Positions 41,601 to 48,140 of a DNA stretch of 64,000 nucleotides are shown here, in pieces. The stretch spans positions 24,592,975 through 24,656,974 of the forward strand of contig NC_134283.1 in NCBI RefSeq assembly GCF_949628215.1. Reading direction: 5' to 3'. Position numbers and translations under genes: made by a program. Each line of letters starts with the position of its first letter. The first letter of the stretch is position 1. The notes beneath the pieces were generated by a model. The model saw only the letters and a list, made by a program, of their open reading frames with translations. It made no database searches and was not told the DNA's origin. The DNA is from Phalacrocorax aristotelis. Lineage: Eukaryota; Chordata; Aves; Suliformes; Phalacrocoracidae.

Positions 41601-44600
41601 GGGGCGGGGGGTGGGAGTGTGTGTGGGGGTGTGTGTGTTTCTGGTTTGGTTTTTTTTATGCTGCAAGAAGTTATTGGAAAAACAGTTTAAAATGGAGGTG
41701 TTTGAGAGGTTTATTTACAGATTTTAAAACAGTGCTTAAAACGATCAAAATTTGAAGTGCTCAGGGAAAAAAAATCCATTGTGAGAACAACCCTGAGATT
41801 AGCAAACTTGACCATATTTCCATTACATCTATTACTGAAAATGAATACAGGCAGAATCTGGTTTTAATAGAGTATCCAACAACATGGCAGCAAACAACCA
41901 GAACAGAAATTTTATATGCTTTTATATATTTTTTTTTTTTTGCCAGAAACTTTACAACATGCTTCACTATTTAGAAGATTGCATAGTGATAGATGGGTGG
42001 CAATACTGAATTTCTCAACATCAAAATATTTTGCAAGAACTTCCTGCATTGAAAAACTCAGAAATTTAAGGATTTACTTGTTCAGTTTGCAAGACAGTGT
42101 CGCAACAAAAATCGCTAAGTCAGTAGCTTTTGGTTTTTAAACTAACAAATGACTAATCTTAAATATCACCTTGATTAGCCTCCAGTGCTGTACAGTATCT
42201 CTTTGGTTTTGCCCACACAAGAACACATGCAGTATCTGTTTCACATTCACTAGGCTCTCTTCCTGTTCTTAAGCACAACACATCTAATAGACCAGCAATA
42301 GCCACAGCTAGTTCCAGCATAGCTGTTTTCCATTTGAAACCGATGATAATGAAGACAAGTTATCCTGTGATATTGACAAGGGAAAAATCTGAAGCCCGCT
42401 TTCCTTTCAAAAGTACATCTGAAAGAGTACCTAAAGGTGATCTTCTGAAGGATACGAACAACCATTTATAAACACCATAAATAGCAAAAATCAAGAGTGG
42501 CTGCCACAGAGAATTCGAACAATTGCTTTTGTCAAAAGTGTTTTAACAGTTACACTATGACCAAACAACATACAGAATCACCACACACACTCTGCTGCAT
42601 TCCTCCAAGCCAGAACCAGGAAGTTGGGAATAAAGGTAGATAGTCCAAACTAATAGGATCAGTGCCCAGTTAACAAGATTACAGCAAAAAATGCTCTGCC
42701 ACTGAAAAGGAGAGGAAAAAAGAAAAAGACAGCTGATGGTGAGAACAATGAGAATAAGCCCAGCAGAATACTACAGACTTTGCATTGTGTCCTAAAAAGC
42801 AGATCAGATTGTTAGAATGTTAAGCGTGGTTCAAGAGCCTTTTGTGGCAAAATGAAGGTAATAATTAACCAAGATTTCTTCATCAAGAACAAACATCAGC
42901 TTAAAAAATCCATAGTGCATTTATAAGGTTTTGTGACACTCCGGAGGCAAGTTCAGCAGCTTTGCTACTCTTTCAGGAAACAACAATAAGTCAGAGATTT
43001 GCAAGCCTAAAAGGGTTTAGAATATTCAGACAATAAACAGATTTCAATCTCAATTTTTGCTATTTTATGTGCAAACATGTTGTGTTACAGTGGGAGTACC
43101 AAGGCCCCTTGTTCACCCTCCACAACAAATGAAGGCTCAGTTGACCCCACAGAAGCAATATTAAAAAACTTAACTCCAAAACTGAGATTTTGCTTATTAG
43201 CTTTCTTGCAATCAGCCAGAAATGCCATCAAATCAACCTTAAAGGCTCTTTAAAAAAAACCCTGCTTGCTTCTAGATAATTCCAGATATGCTATCTTATT
43301 ACTAAATTTGCAATCACACCTAAAGGGTGGGATTCAGTTTTAAGAGCAGGTTCCCAAAATGAATGAGCAATCCATACCTCACCTATTATTTCAGCTTTGT
43401 GAGTCAAAGAACCACAGCAGACCACTTTAATAAGGCAAAGCCACATAATGCAACTTCTACTAAGTTGATCTTGGCCACTGCATTACTTAAGTAGGCAAAA
43501 AACAGAGAACAAGCCCCTCATACTTAAATGAGGAATGCAAGATTACATGCCTGTTAACCAGATGTGTAGCACTGAGATAAAAATGCTGCTGAGCCCAGCT
43601 TACACAGCGTGGCCATGGGAAAACCTCAGAATGATTCCTTCATTTTCTATCAAATGCTCTGTTTGTGCTGTTGTTTAAAGGTGTCACATTACAGAAATTT
43701 TAACAAATGTATTGAAAGATTTTTTTCAACTGGATTCATCCTTCTAAAACAGATTATTCCGACTTGACAGCATACTATTATAAAACAATGGCAGAATGTG
43801 TATTATCAATTACAGATGCAAAGTGACCTAAGTACGAAGTCATACATTCTCCCAGCTTAGCTGCTGCTAAAAACCCACGTCAGAAAATCCTGACTTGTCT
43901 GAAACAATATGCACAGTAATTTCACTTTGGTCTTGTAATCACCTATTCAAAGATGTATCCTTGTTAAGCACCTCAGTGACACACCTCATTCCGTAGGCCA
44001 AGTCCTCCCCTTGGATTCAGGAGTACCATGGACTACTTCTACTAAACACATCACATTTTAATGGTTGTCTCAAGAACTGTGCTGGACACCCTGCTCAGCT
44101 TCCACTTAAAGAGGATAAACATAAAAATACTATTTTAAGATTTCTCCAAGCATTACCAGGTGTCATACAGCAAGAAGAAAACCAGTAACAAAAACCTAGT
44201 CAAAGAACCTGTCAAGCAGCATCTGGTACAAATAGATTTAAAATTAATGCTGCTTCTGAAGACAAAAGAGTTATTTCCAAAAATTTTCTAAAAGGCACTT
44301 TTATAGCAAAATACTACAAAGATTAATGCTGTGAGAACCTGAAAGCGAAAAACTTTAAGACTCAGTAACGTTATCAAAGAGATCACACACTTTAACACTA
44401 TGAATATATTTCAGTTATTTTGAGTATTGCCGCAGTTGCCCATTCTTATTCAGATTCTTGTAATCTGGAATTATTGGGGGGGGGGGGGGAAGGAAGGAAG
44501 TGTGTGTTAAGGAAAGGTTGTAATTCACCTGCGTTGGTGAGGCTTCTAAACCACAGTCACTAGTTATGCAGAAAACAAAGTCAGATACAAAAACATCAAA

Positions 44601-47367
44601 TACAGAGGAAAGAACTTAAAGATGACTGGTTTAACTGAAGCAAGTTTCTCAACGTGCAAGATTACTGCCAGTATTTCAGCTTTAAATAAAACACTCATAG
44701 GGCATTTTGACCAAATCCAGGAACTTACACAGTAGTTCTTTTCTGTTACACAGAAAAATTGAAGAATTGGCAACCTAGGCCTCATTATAACACCAGACAT
44801 TCATTTACTTTTTCAAAAAAATAGTTTAAGAATACCTGCTTTTCCAGTTTCGTGACGAAACACCTGATACTCCTTGCTTTGGCTGTTTACGCAGTTATCC
44901 TTGTTTTAGCACGTAACTATTCTGTGATAGCTTTCCAAAATACGATTCCTGTTCTTTCAGTTGTGAAATAAAGGCACCCATTTGAAGAAGGAACCTGTAG
45001 TCTAAAATCAAGACTAAATCTGTTTTCACATAAACAGCTCTGTTTAAGCTGCAAGTATCCTACTCAATTCAGGTATGTTTACACTATTGCTGCAAAAGAC
45101 TACTGAACAAGGACAGATGGCCAAGGCAACACTGTCTCCTCCACTATATAGCTCCAGCTTACATTCAGGACTACAGCCAGTTGTGTTTGGCGTGAGGAGC
45201 GTAGCTATTAACCTCAGAAATACAGACTTGTCTTAGGGTTTGTTAAAATAAATACATGATTTAGAACATGTCATCATTATAACCTTAAAATAGACCCTAC
45301 AGGCCACTGTGATACAGGTGCACATACAACAAAGTCACAGAAGGGTTAAATGGAATCTACAGTTTGAACTAAATCGATTAGTTTGATTTAAAACAAAATC
45401 GTTTCTGCAGCTCAAGGAACAAAATTCCTTTATGCCACAGTGCAAACTTAAGAAATACTAACTTCAAAAACAAATATTAAGGAAGTTTAAAAAAAAGAAC
45501 AACTTCTTTATACAAAGTCTTCCTGGAGAAAACTGAAGTTTCATTTAATCTGTTCTGATGCACAGATGCAGTAGTTGGGAACTAATCCAGTATGACAACT
45601 CAATAATCTCAAGAGAAATAACTCCTCCTAGAGTCTGCTGCACCAGTGATTTTCTTCCAGATCAGAAGATTATTAAACACTATTGAAAGTTTCAGACAGA
45701 ATATGAAGCAAGGAAGCCACATAACGAGCAATTAGGACGGATTAATCTTGGCACTTGAACTGTACGGAAATCCCAGTGACACATCTGTTGCGGGTAACAG
45801 AAAGGGGCTGCCATTTTATTCCTGGTTGAGGTTCTCCGCAGTCTCAAACCTTGCAGCACCTAACTATGAAAGGTAAAGATACATGCCTAAGCATGTCCCT
45901 TGTCCCAACACAAGAAGGGGGAGGGTTAATCACGTCCATCCGCCATTTTCTGAGCGGAGGAGGAAGACATGTTGGAACAAAAAAAAAAGGCAACAAAAGA
46001 AAGCAGCCATTTCCAGTACTGGGTCCAAACTCTCAACCTCGTCGACACTGGCTCTCACCGAAACAGACTCACACTTTGTTCTAATCACGACACGTATTTC
46101 TCACAGCTCAGGAACTGCTGTGAGAACACTTTCAAAGCACAGTACGTACGGGCAAGAAAAAACAGCGGGCGGGTGGGGAATATACCCAACTAGTTGTAGA
46201 GCTGGGAATGCAGCATTTTCCCCCCCTCCCCGCCCTGCCAACAGCCCAATCGTATCCAGATAAATCCCTTTTTAATGGTTGTGTCCTGCCTCACACCAAC
46301 ATTAAAGAAAATCCACTGCAATGGCATACACAAATGATTCCTACCGTATATGTGGAATGCCAACTCCTCCCTGCAGAATCTTGTATAGTTTGCTTTCATA
46401 CAACAGCTGGGGATGCCTAGCCTTCTGAGACTCCAACTTCACAGCAACTTCCTACAGTGAGAGGGAACAAGGAGTCAGAGCAGAGCGTCCACCACACACA
46501 GCCTCGCCACTGAGGTTTAAGGGCACAGCACTTCAATATCCCCCACACGGCCCTGCTCTGCTGCAAATGATGAGGTACAATTACTATTTTTTTAAGCTCT
46601 CGGTCCTCAACATCCTGCATTTTGCTGCGTCTTCAAATAAAATCCATATCGTGATGATTTGTACATAAATATCCATCCCAGGTCATGAAATTGAACTAGA
46701 GATGTAAAGTCTTCAGATCCATGTAAGTGAGGAAGAACATACGTGGGTGTTTCTTCTTTACAGCTCAGAGCCATGAGGGGGTGGAAGAAAAAAAAAGGGA
46801 AAAAAGAGCTGAAGAAACGGGATCTTCTTTGTTTCTATTGCTGTTGATGAAAATGAGATAAAGTGTTCCCCAGGTGAGAGAGAGAGGGGGACGGATGAGT
46901 GGCAGGAGAGGGACGACTGTGGTCACTCGGAAGGGACAAAGTGTGTTTCCCCATGACGGTTGTTTCCTCTCCCCGCCGCGGGCGGCCAGGCTGTGCCGCC
47001 GCCGGGCCGGGGTCCCGGCCGCGGTGCTCGGAGGGGCAGCGCCACCCCTCCGGCGGCCCAGGGCAGCCGCAACCCCGGAGTGCGCACCTTCGCCCCCCCG
47101 CCCCAGAGAGGGCGACTCGGGCGGGACACCGGGGGCAAACCCCGGCTTCGGGGCGGCCTCGGCAGGGTCACGGACATCCCCCGGACCCCCCCTCCCCAGG
47201 CGCGGAGGGGCCCGCGGTGGTGAGGCAGTACGAGCCGCCCTTACCTCCCCGTTGGTGATGTTGATCGCCAAATAGATGTCCCCGAAGGAGCCTGACCCGA
47301 TCTTCCGCACCAGCTTGTATTTGCCTCCGACAATGAATTCGGCCTTGGAGCCGCTACTGCTCGCCAT
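14647..47367 (-). CDS. CSNK1A1: Casein kinase 1 alpha, whole gene (coding span of 11 exons, one optional)
   Basis: This is a complete CSNK1A1 gene. The spliced exons 47245-47367, 46345-46451, 34286-34412, 32432-32530, [29971-30054 optional L], 26564-26703, 23280-23358, 22212-22286, 20853-20959, 19843-19991 and 14647-14654 join in frame to 337 codons without L, the usual length of the alpha-S form. The product is a monomeric Ser/Thr kinase of the CK1 family. It primes beta-catenin at Ser45 in the Axin/APC destruction complex and also acts on p53 control and clock proteins (established knowledge). Seen here: glycine loop G24-x-G26-x-x-G29, K46, helix C E60, H134-R-D136, N141, D157-F-G, and the CK1-specific S189-I-N191 in place of APE. 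Introns and exons show no stops or frameshifts. The only difference I noticed from the mammalian protein as I recall it is Ser330 in place of Thr in the C-terminal S segment. Four isoforms (alpha, L, S, LS) are described for this gene, including in chicken, and all four are encodable here. Confidence 0.98.
14846..14862 (+). repeat. C10-T-C6 tract (G-tract in the transcript)
   Basis: On the sense strand this is G6-A-G10, about 190 nt upstream of the terminal-exon acceptor. It could bind hnRNP H/F or fold as an RNA quadruplex (inference). Confidence 0.8.
15114..15209 (-). CDS. Possible cryptic cassette exon in intron 10 (96 nt)
   Basis: It is bounded by a plausible acceptor (CACTTCCAAAGACAG|AAGG) and a perfect consensus donor (TGTAAG|GTAAGT). 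One frame is open throughout and Cys-rich, reading [13 protein letters not shown] and on to a C-x5-C-x7-C end. That frame stays open for 59 codons back to a stop at 15,291-15,293. If it were spliced between exon 10 and the terminal exon, the CSNK1A1 reading phase would be a different frame. It would add Glu-Gly-Met-Leu-Gly-Ser and stop, giving a new C terminus. No transcript evidence is available here and I do not recognise the Cys-rich peptide. Confidence 0.25.
19490..19545 (+). repeat. TA-rich low-complexity stretch
   Basis: Alternating TATA/TTTATATATA sequence about 300 nt past the exon 10 donor in intron 10. It is simple sequence with no further meaning assigned. Confidence 0.75.
19843..19878 (-). 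CDS. CSNK1A1: S-segment coding block (alternative 12 codons)
   Basis: These 36 nt lie between the GC donor (at 19878) and the GT donor (at 19842). They decide whether the protein carries the lysine/serine-rich tail segment [12 protein letters not shown]. Serines 330 and 332 and Thr327 could be autophosphorylation sites (inference). Confidence 0.9.
19843..19991 (-). CDS. CSNK1A1: CSNK1A1 exon 10 with two alternative 3' ends (residues 286-336)
   Basis: The acceptor is CTCTTCCAG|GAC. The exon completes Arg286, then reads [20 protein letters not shown] and a Gln/Ser/Gly-rich tail ([18 protein letters not shown]). The long form, ending at 19843 with donor AAG|GTTAGT, adds the 12-residue S segment [12 protein letters not shown]. 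The short form ends at 19879 with donor CAG|GCAAGC, a GC-AG type, and is exactly 36 nt shorter, so both splice in the same phase to the terminal exon. The products are 337 and 325 aa, the known alpha-S and alpha lengths. Reading past the long donor gives an immediate in-frame TAG (19838-19840). Confidence 0.95.
19992..20852 (-). other. CSNK1A1 intron 9 (861 bp)
   Basis: Unremarkable intron. Short T runs near 20,280 and 20,400 are the only low-complexity parts. Confidence 0.8.
20853..20959 (-). CDS. CSNK1A1: CSNK1A1 exon 9 (residues 251-286)
   Basis: The exon is 107 nt, with acceptor GACTTACAG|GGA and donor CAG|GTCAGT. It encodes [20 protein letters not shown] and continues through [15 protein letters not shown], the conserved final helices of the CK1 kinase domain. 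It ends two bases into Arg286. Confidence 0.98.
20960..22211 (-). other. CSNK1A1 intron 8 (1,252 bp)
   Basis: Unremarkable AT-rich intron with a good acceptor. Nothing else was recognised. Confidence 0.8.
22212..22286 (-). CDS. CSNK1A1: CSNK1A1 exon 8 (residues 226-250)
   Basis: The exon is exactly 25 codons, with acceptor TTCCACAG|GCT and donor AAG|GTAAGA. It encodes [20 protein letters not shown] then EVLCK. The lysine-rich surface helix is typical of CK1 C-lobes. Phase 0 at both ends means it could be skipped without frame loss, but the fold would break. I see no sign that it is alternative. Confidence 0.98.
22287..23279 (-). other. CSNK1A1 intron 7 (993 bp)
   Basis: Its donor-proximal end contains the C/U-tract described separately (23,237-23,266). 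The rest is unremarkable. Confidence 0.85.
23237..23266 (+). repeat. A8 then G7-C-G7-A-G3 tract beside the exon 7 donor
   Basis: The plus strand reads eight A, seven G, C, seven G, A, GGG, A, GG. In the transcript this is a C-rich block followed by U8, beginning 14 nt into the intron. The plus strand has G-quadruplex potential, since each G7 can be split into two G3 runs. Confidence 0.85.
23280..23358 (-). CDS. CSNK1A1: CSNK1A1 exon 7 (residues 199-225)
   Basis: The exon is 79 nt, with acceptor TTTCTCTAG|TCG and donor AAG|GTAGGC. It completes Ser199 and reads [20 protein letters not shown], then PWQGLK, the C-lobe signature of the CK1 family. It ends in phase 0. An unusual C-tract lies 14-35 nt inside the following intron (see findings). 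Confidence 0.98.
25291..25504 (+). repeat. Direct repeat copy 1 (214 bp)
   Basis: It runs from TCTTGATTACAGG to AGCTTGGGTTC and is base-for-base identical to the second copy starting 374 bp later. I compared the two by reading all 214 positions. It shows no similarity to a transposon that I recognise. Confidence 0.95.
25665..25878 (+). repeat. Direct repeat copy 2 (214 bp)
   Basis: Identical to copy 1, separated from it by a 160-bp unique spacer. Right after this copy the sequence CCCTTACTTGAACA echoes an internal CCCTTACATGAACA, so short homology may have mediated the duplication. Confidence 0.95.
26003..26050 (+). repeat. Palindromic AC/GT/AT dinucleotide stretch
   Basis: The centre at 26,015-26,030, ACACACATATGTGTGT, is a perfect 16-bp palindrome flanked by alternating TA/AC sequence. 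It is a decayed compound microsatellite able to form a hairpin. Confidence 0.8.
26564..26703 (-). CDS. CSNK1A1: CSNK1A1 exon 6 (residues 153-199, activation segment)
   Basis: The exon is 140 nt, with acceptor TTTCTTTAAG|TTA and donor GAG|GTGAGT. It encodes [19 protein letters not shown] and continues to HLGIEQ (193-198). It carries the metal-binding D157-F-G, the activation loop, and the S189-I-N191 motif that marks CK1 kinases in place of the usual APE. The conserved basic residue Arg186 forms part of the phosphate-recognition pocket that underlies the preference for pre-phosphorylated substrates. It ends two bases into Ser199. Confidence 0.98.
26704..29970 (-). other. CSNK1A1 intron between the L exon and exon 6 (3,267 bp)
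   Basis: It contains a C10 run on the plus strand (27,056-27,065), which is G10 in the transcript. A 109-codon open frame at 28,851-29,180 matches nothing I know and lacks family features, so it is left uncalled. Confidence 0.75.
29971..30054 (-). CDS. CSNK1A1: CSNK1A1 alternative L exon (28-residue insert)
   Basis: This 84-nt in-frame cassette begins [19 protein letters not shown] and ends GLNQ. It inserts between Lys152 and Leu153, giving the alpha-L and alpha-LS isoforms (365 aa with the S segment). The acceptor is GTTTGTTCAG|TGT after a clear pyrimidine tract. The donor CAG|GTCTGA is weak, fitting optional inclusion. The basic run VGKRKR is the documented nuclear-localisation element of CK1 alpha-L, so inclusion should move the kinase toward nuclear speckles (established for other vertebrates). 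The insert lies just before the DFG segment and can alter substrate preference. Confidence 0.96.
30055..32431 (-). other. CSNK1A1 intron between exon 4 and the L exon (2,377 bp)
   Basis: AT-rich. It ends in a good pyrimidine tract before the L-exon acceptor. No further element was recognised. Confidence 0.8.
32432..32530 (-). CDS. CSNK1A1: CSNK1A1 exon 4 (residues 120-152, catalytic loop)
   Basis: The exon is exactly 33 codons, with acceptor TTTTACAG|ATG and donor AAG|GTTAGT. It carries the catalytic loop H134-R-D136-I-K-P-D-N141 and ends at Lys152, the known insertion point of the L segment. The donor (GTTAGT) departs from the GTRAGT consensus at position +3. That is consistent with variable choice between the L exon, 2.4 kb on, and exon 6, 5.7 kb on. 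The link between donor strength and choice is inference. Confidence 0.98.
32531..34285 (-). other. CSNK1A1 intron 3 (1,755 bp)
   Basis: Unremarkable AT-rich intron. The splice sites are consensus and I see nothing else. Confidence 0.8.
34286..34412 (-). CDS. CSNK1A1: CSNK1A1 exon 3 (residues 77-119)
   Basis: The exon is 127 nt, with acceptor GTTGCAG|GTGG and donor CAG|GTATGT. It completes Arg77, then reads [20 protein letters not shown] and continues to ADQ (residues 117-119). It contains the hinge (residues 90-94, MDLLG), the ATP-site gatekeeper region and the start of the C-lobe. It ends in phase 0. Confidence 0.98.
40235..40285 (+). repeat. Possible CR1 3'-end remnant
   Basis: The phrase AGTGGTCCCTTCTGGTCC resembles the conserved stretch just before the 3' terminus of CR1 LINEs (sense orientation). 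Flanking similarity is too weak for a firm call. Confidence 0.3.
41490..41660 (+). repeat. T/G-rich low-complexity tract with G-quadruplex motif
   Basis: The stretch is built almost wholly of T and G on the plus strand. The block at 41,600-41,629 has G runs of 5, 6, 3 and 5 with loops of 1, 1 and 9 nt. The pre-mRNA (minus strand) carries the complementary CA/CCCC-rich sequence. Overlapping open frames here come from the composition alone. Confidence 0.75.
44476..44489 (+). repeat. G14 homopolymer followed by GGAA repeats
   Basis: An uninterrupted run of 14 G is followed by AAGGAAGGAAG and a short TG run, inside intron 2. It is likely length-polymorphic and error-prone in sequencing. Confidence 0.85.
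46345..46451 (-). CDS. CSNK1A1: CSNK1A1 exon 2 (residues 42-77)
   Basis: The exon is 107 nt, with acceptor CTGTAG|GAA and donor ACG|GTAGGA. It begins [15 protein letters not shown] and carries the ATP-anchoring Lys46 and the helix-C Glu60 (YESKLYKIL). It ends two bases into the codon for Arg77, which exon 3 completes. The next intron, 11.9 kb, is the largest in the gene. Confidence 0.97.
46452..47244 (-). other. CSNK1A1 intron 1 (793 bp)
   Basis: The exon-1-proximal 300 bp belong to the CpG island. The rest changes abruptly to AT-richer sequence with purine runs near 46.78-46.81 kb. I find no other element. Confidence 0.85.
47245..47367 (-). CDS. CSNK1A1: CSNK1A1 exon 1 (residues 1-41)
   Basis: The exon encodes residues 1-41, beginning [20 protein letters not shown]. 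It holds strands beta 1-2 and the ATP-binding glycine loop (IGSGSFG, residues 23-29). The start ATG (47365-47367 on the plus strand reads cat) has a strong Kozak context, with G at -3 and G at +4, and begins the conserved CK1 alpha N terminus. The exon ends in phase 0 after Glu41 with donor GAG|GTAAGG. Residues 35-41 (INITNGE, including Gly40) are the beta-hairpin loop that cereblon recognises when lenalidomide is bound in mammals. That role is established knowledge; here I see only that the residues are conserved. The exon lies inside the CpG island and is followed by a 793-bp intron. Confidence 0.98.
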
Positions 47368-47680
47368 GGCGAGGGGTGGCTAAAGGGCCCTCCCGGCGCT
47401 GGGAGCCTCGGCGGCGAAGAGGGCGCTACCGCCGCCCCGGAGTGGGGGAGAGAGGTAGGGGAGGGAGAGGAGAAGAAGGCGGGTCCCCGCCGCTCGGCTT
47501 CGGCCGGGCCCCCCCGGCGGGCGCCCCCTCCGTGGCTCGGTCCCGCTCCCCGGACAGGCGGCGCTCGGCGCCCTCCAGAAAGACGCGGGGCGGCCTCCGA
47601 GAAGCTTCGAGGACAGGAGAGGGAAGTAAAGGAAACGCAAGGCCGGCTGGCTCCGCCGGGTCCCGGCCGCCGCCGGGCCC

Positions 47681-47704
47681 TCACTCGGCCGCCACCGCCG
47701 CCAT
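47681..47704 (-). CDS. Possible 7-codon upstream ORF in the 5' UTR
   Basis: The ATG inside the YY1 element opens a frame reading MAAVAAE and then TGA. It is the only upstream ATG I find between the YY1 site and the CSNK1A1 start codon. Whether it is translated depends on the exact transcription start, because starts just downstream would omit it. Confidence 0.3.
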   Translation of the reverse strand: MAAVAAE

Positions 47705-47707
47705 CTT
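47697..47707 (-). promoter_or_regulatory. CSNK1A1: YY1-type element AAGATGGCGGC near the probable start site
   Basis: The sense strand reads AAGATGGCGGC, the classic YY1 core. In TATA-less housekeeping promoters this element usually sits just downstream of the transcription start. That places the start near 47,710-47,730 and gives a 5' UTR of roughly 350 nt. The start position is inferred. Confidence 0.65.
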
Positions 47708-47789
47708 GTCGCCCGGCGCTAGAGCCGCGGACACAAAATGCCCCCACCCGCAGCCGCCGCTTCTTCACCGCGCGGGGCGCGCTGGGAGC

Positions 47790-47799
47790 GGGGCGGGGC
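47790..47799 (+). promoter_or_regulatory. GC box (Sp1-type)
   Basis: GGGGCGGGGC lies about 90 bp upstream of the YY1 element. It is a canonical Sp1/KLF site in the CSNK1A1 promoter. Confidence 0.5.
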
Positions 47800-47826
47800 C
47801 GGGCGCCGGGCCCCTCCTGCTAGCAC

Positions 47827-47838
47827 TGCGCCTGCGCG
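47827..47838 (+). promoter_or_regulatory. NRF1-like site 1
   Basis: TGCGCCTGCGCG differs from the NRF1 palindrome YGCGCAYGCGCR at one position. It is one of three such sites within 160 bp. Confidence 0.45.
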
Positions 47839-47879
47839 GAGGGCTGCGCCGCTGGCGAGAGGTGGCGCCCTGTGCCCTC

Positions 47880-47891
47880 TGCGCAGGCGCG
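47880..47891 (-). promoter_or_regulatory. NRF1-like site 2
   Basis: TGCGCAGGCGCG on the plus strand is almost exactly the reverse complement of site 1. It sits between the GC box and the CCAAT box. Confidence 0.45.
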
Positions 47892-47911
47892 CGCACCGCC
47901 CGCCCTCCAAG

Positions 47912-47916
47912 CCAAT
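47912..47916 (+). promoter_or_regulatory. CCAAT box with adjacent CRE half-site
   Basis: The plus strand reads GCCAATGATCGG, then GGCGTCAC a few bases on, which contains TGACG on the minus strand. This is a typical NF-Y plus CREB/ATF arrangement upstream of a CpG-island promoter. Confidence 0.4.
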
Positions 47917-47972
47917 GATCGGCGTCACTCTTCACCCGCCCCCTGACCCAGCGACGCCTCGCGTGGTGCCTG

Positions 47973-47984
47973 CGCGCATGCGTA
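47973..47984 (+). promoter_or_regulatory. NRF1-like site 3
   Basis: CGCGCATGCGTA matches the NRF1 consensus with one mismatch and contains the GCATGC centre. It marks the upstream edge of the motif cluster. Confidence 0.45.
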
Positions 47985-48140
47985 CCGCTCGAAGCCGAGC
48001 CCGGGCGGAAGAGGAAGGCGAGACGCCTACGAGCATTCACCCGCTTCTTAAAGGGGCAGACGTCCCACGCCGCTGTCTCGTGGGCCTTGGCTGGGCTTAC
48101 ACCGAGCGCTGCCTCGCTCGGGGCTGGGAGCGGTGCTTCG

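Larger units (their letters stand above)
34413..46344 (-). other. CSNK1A1 intron 2 (11.9 kb)
   Basis: This is AT-rich sequence without recognisable exons. It contains a T/G-rich low-complexity tract (41,490-41,660), a G14 run (44,476-44,489) and a possible CR1 tail remnant (about 40,235-40,285). Large first introns often carry enhancers, but I see no motif cluster strong enough to call. Confidence 0.8.
46950..48140. promoter_or_regulatory. CSNK1A1: CpG island covering CSNK1A1 promoter, exon 1 and part of intron 1
   Basis: The stretch is very GC-rich with dense CpG, in sharp contrast to the AT-rich gene body. It spans the start codon, the 5' UTR and the upstream promoter. Boundaries are judged by eye. 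Several long open frames within it on both strands are composition artefacts and are not called as genes. Confidence 0.9.

Noticed and set aside
41370-41755. Overlapping frames rich in Phe, Gly, Val and Trp that look like membrane proteins
   Set aside because: They are three frames of the same T/G low-complexity tract, so hydrophobicity follows from the composition.
46765-47367. 200-codon frame starting at the CSNK1A1 ATG
   Set aside because: Only the first 41 codons are real exon 1. The rest is read-through into intron 1 beyond a good GTAAGG donor.
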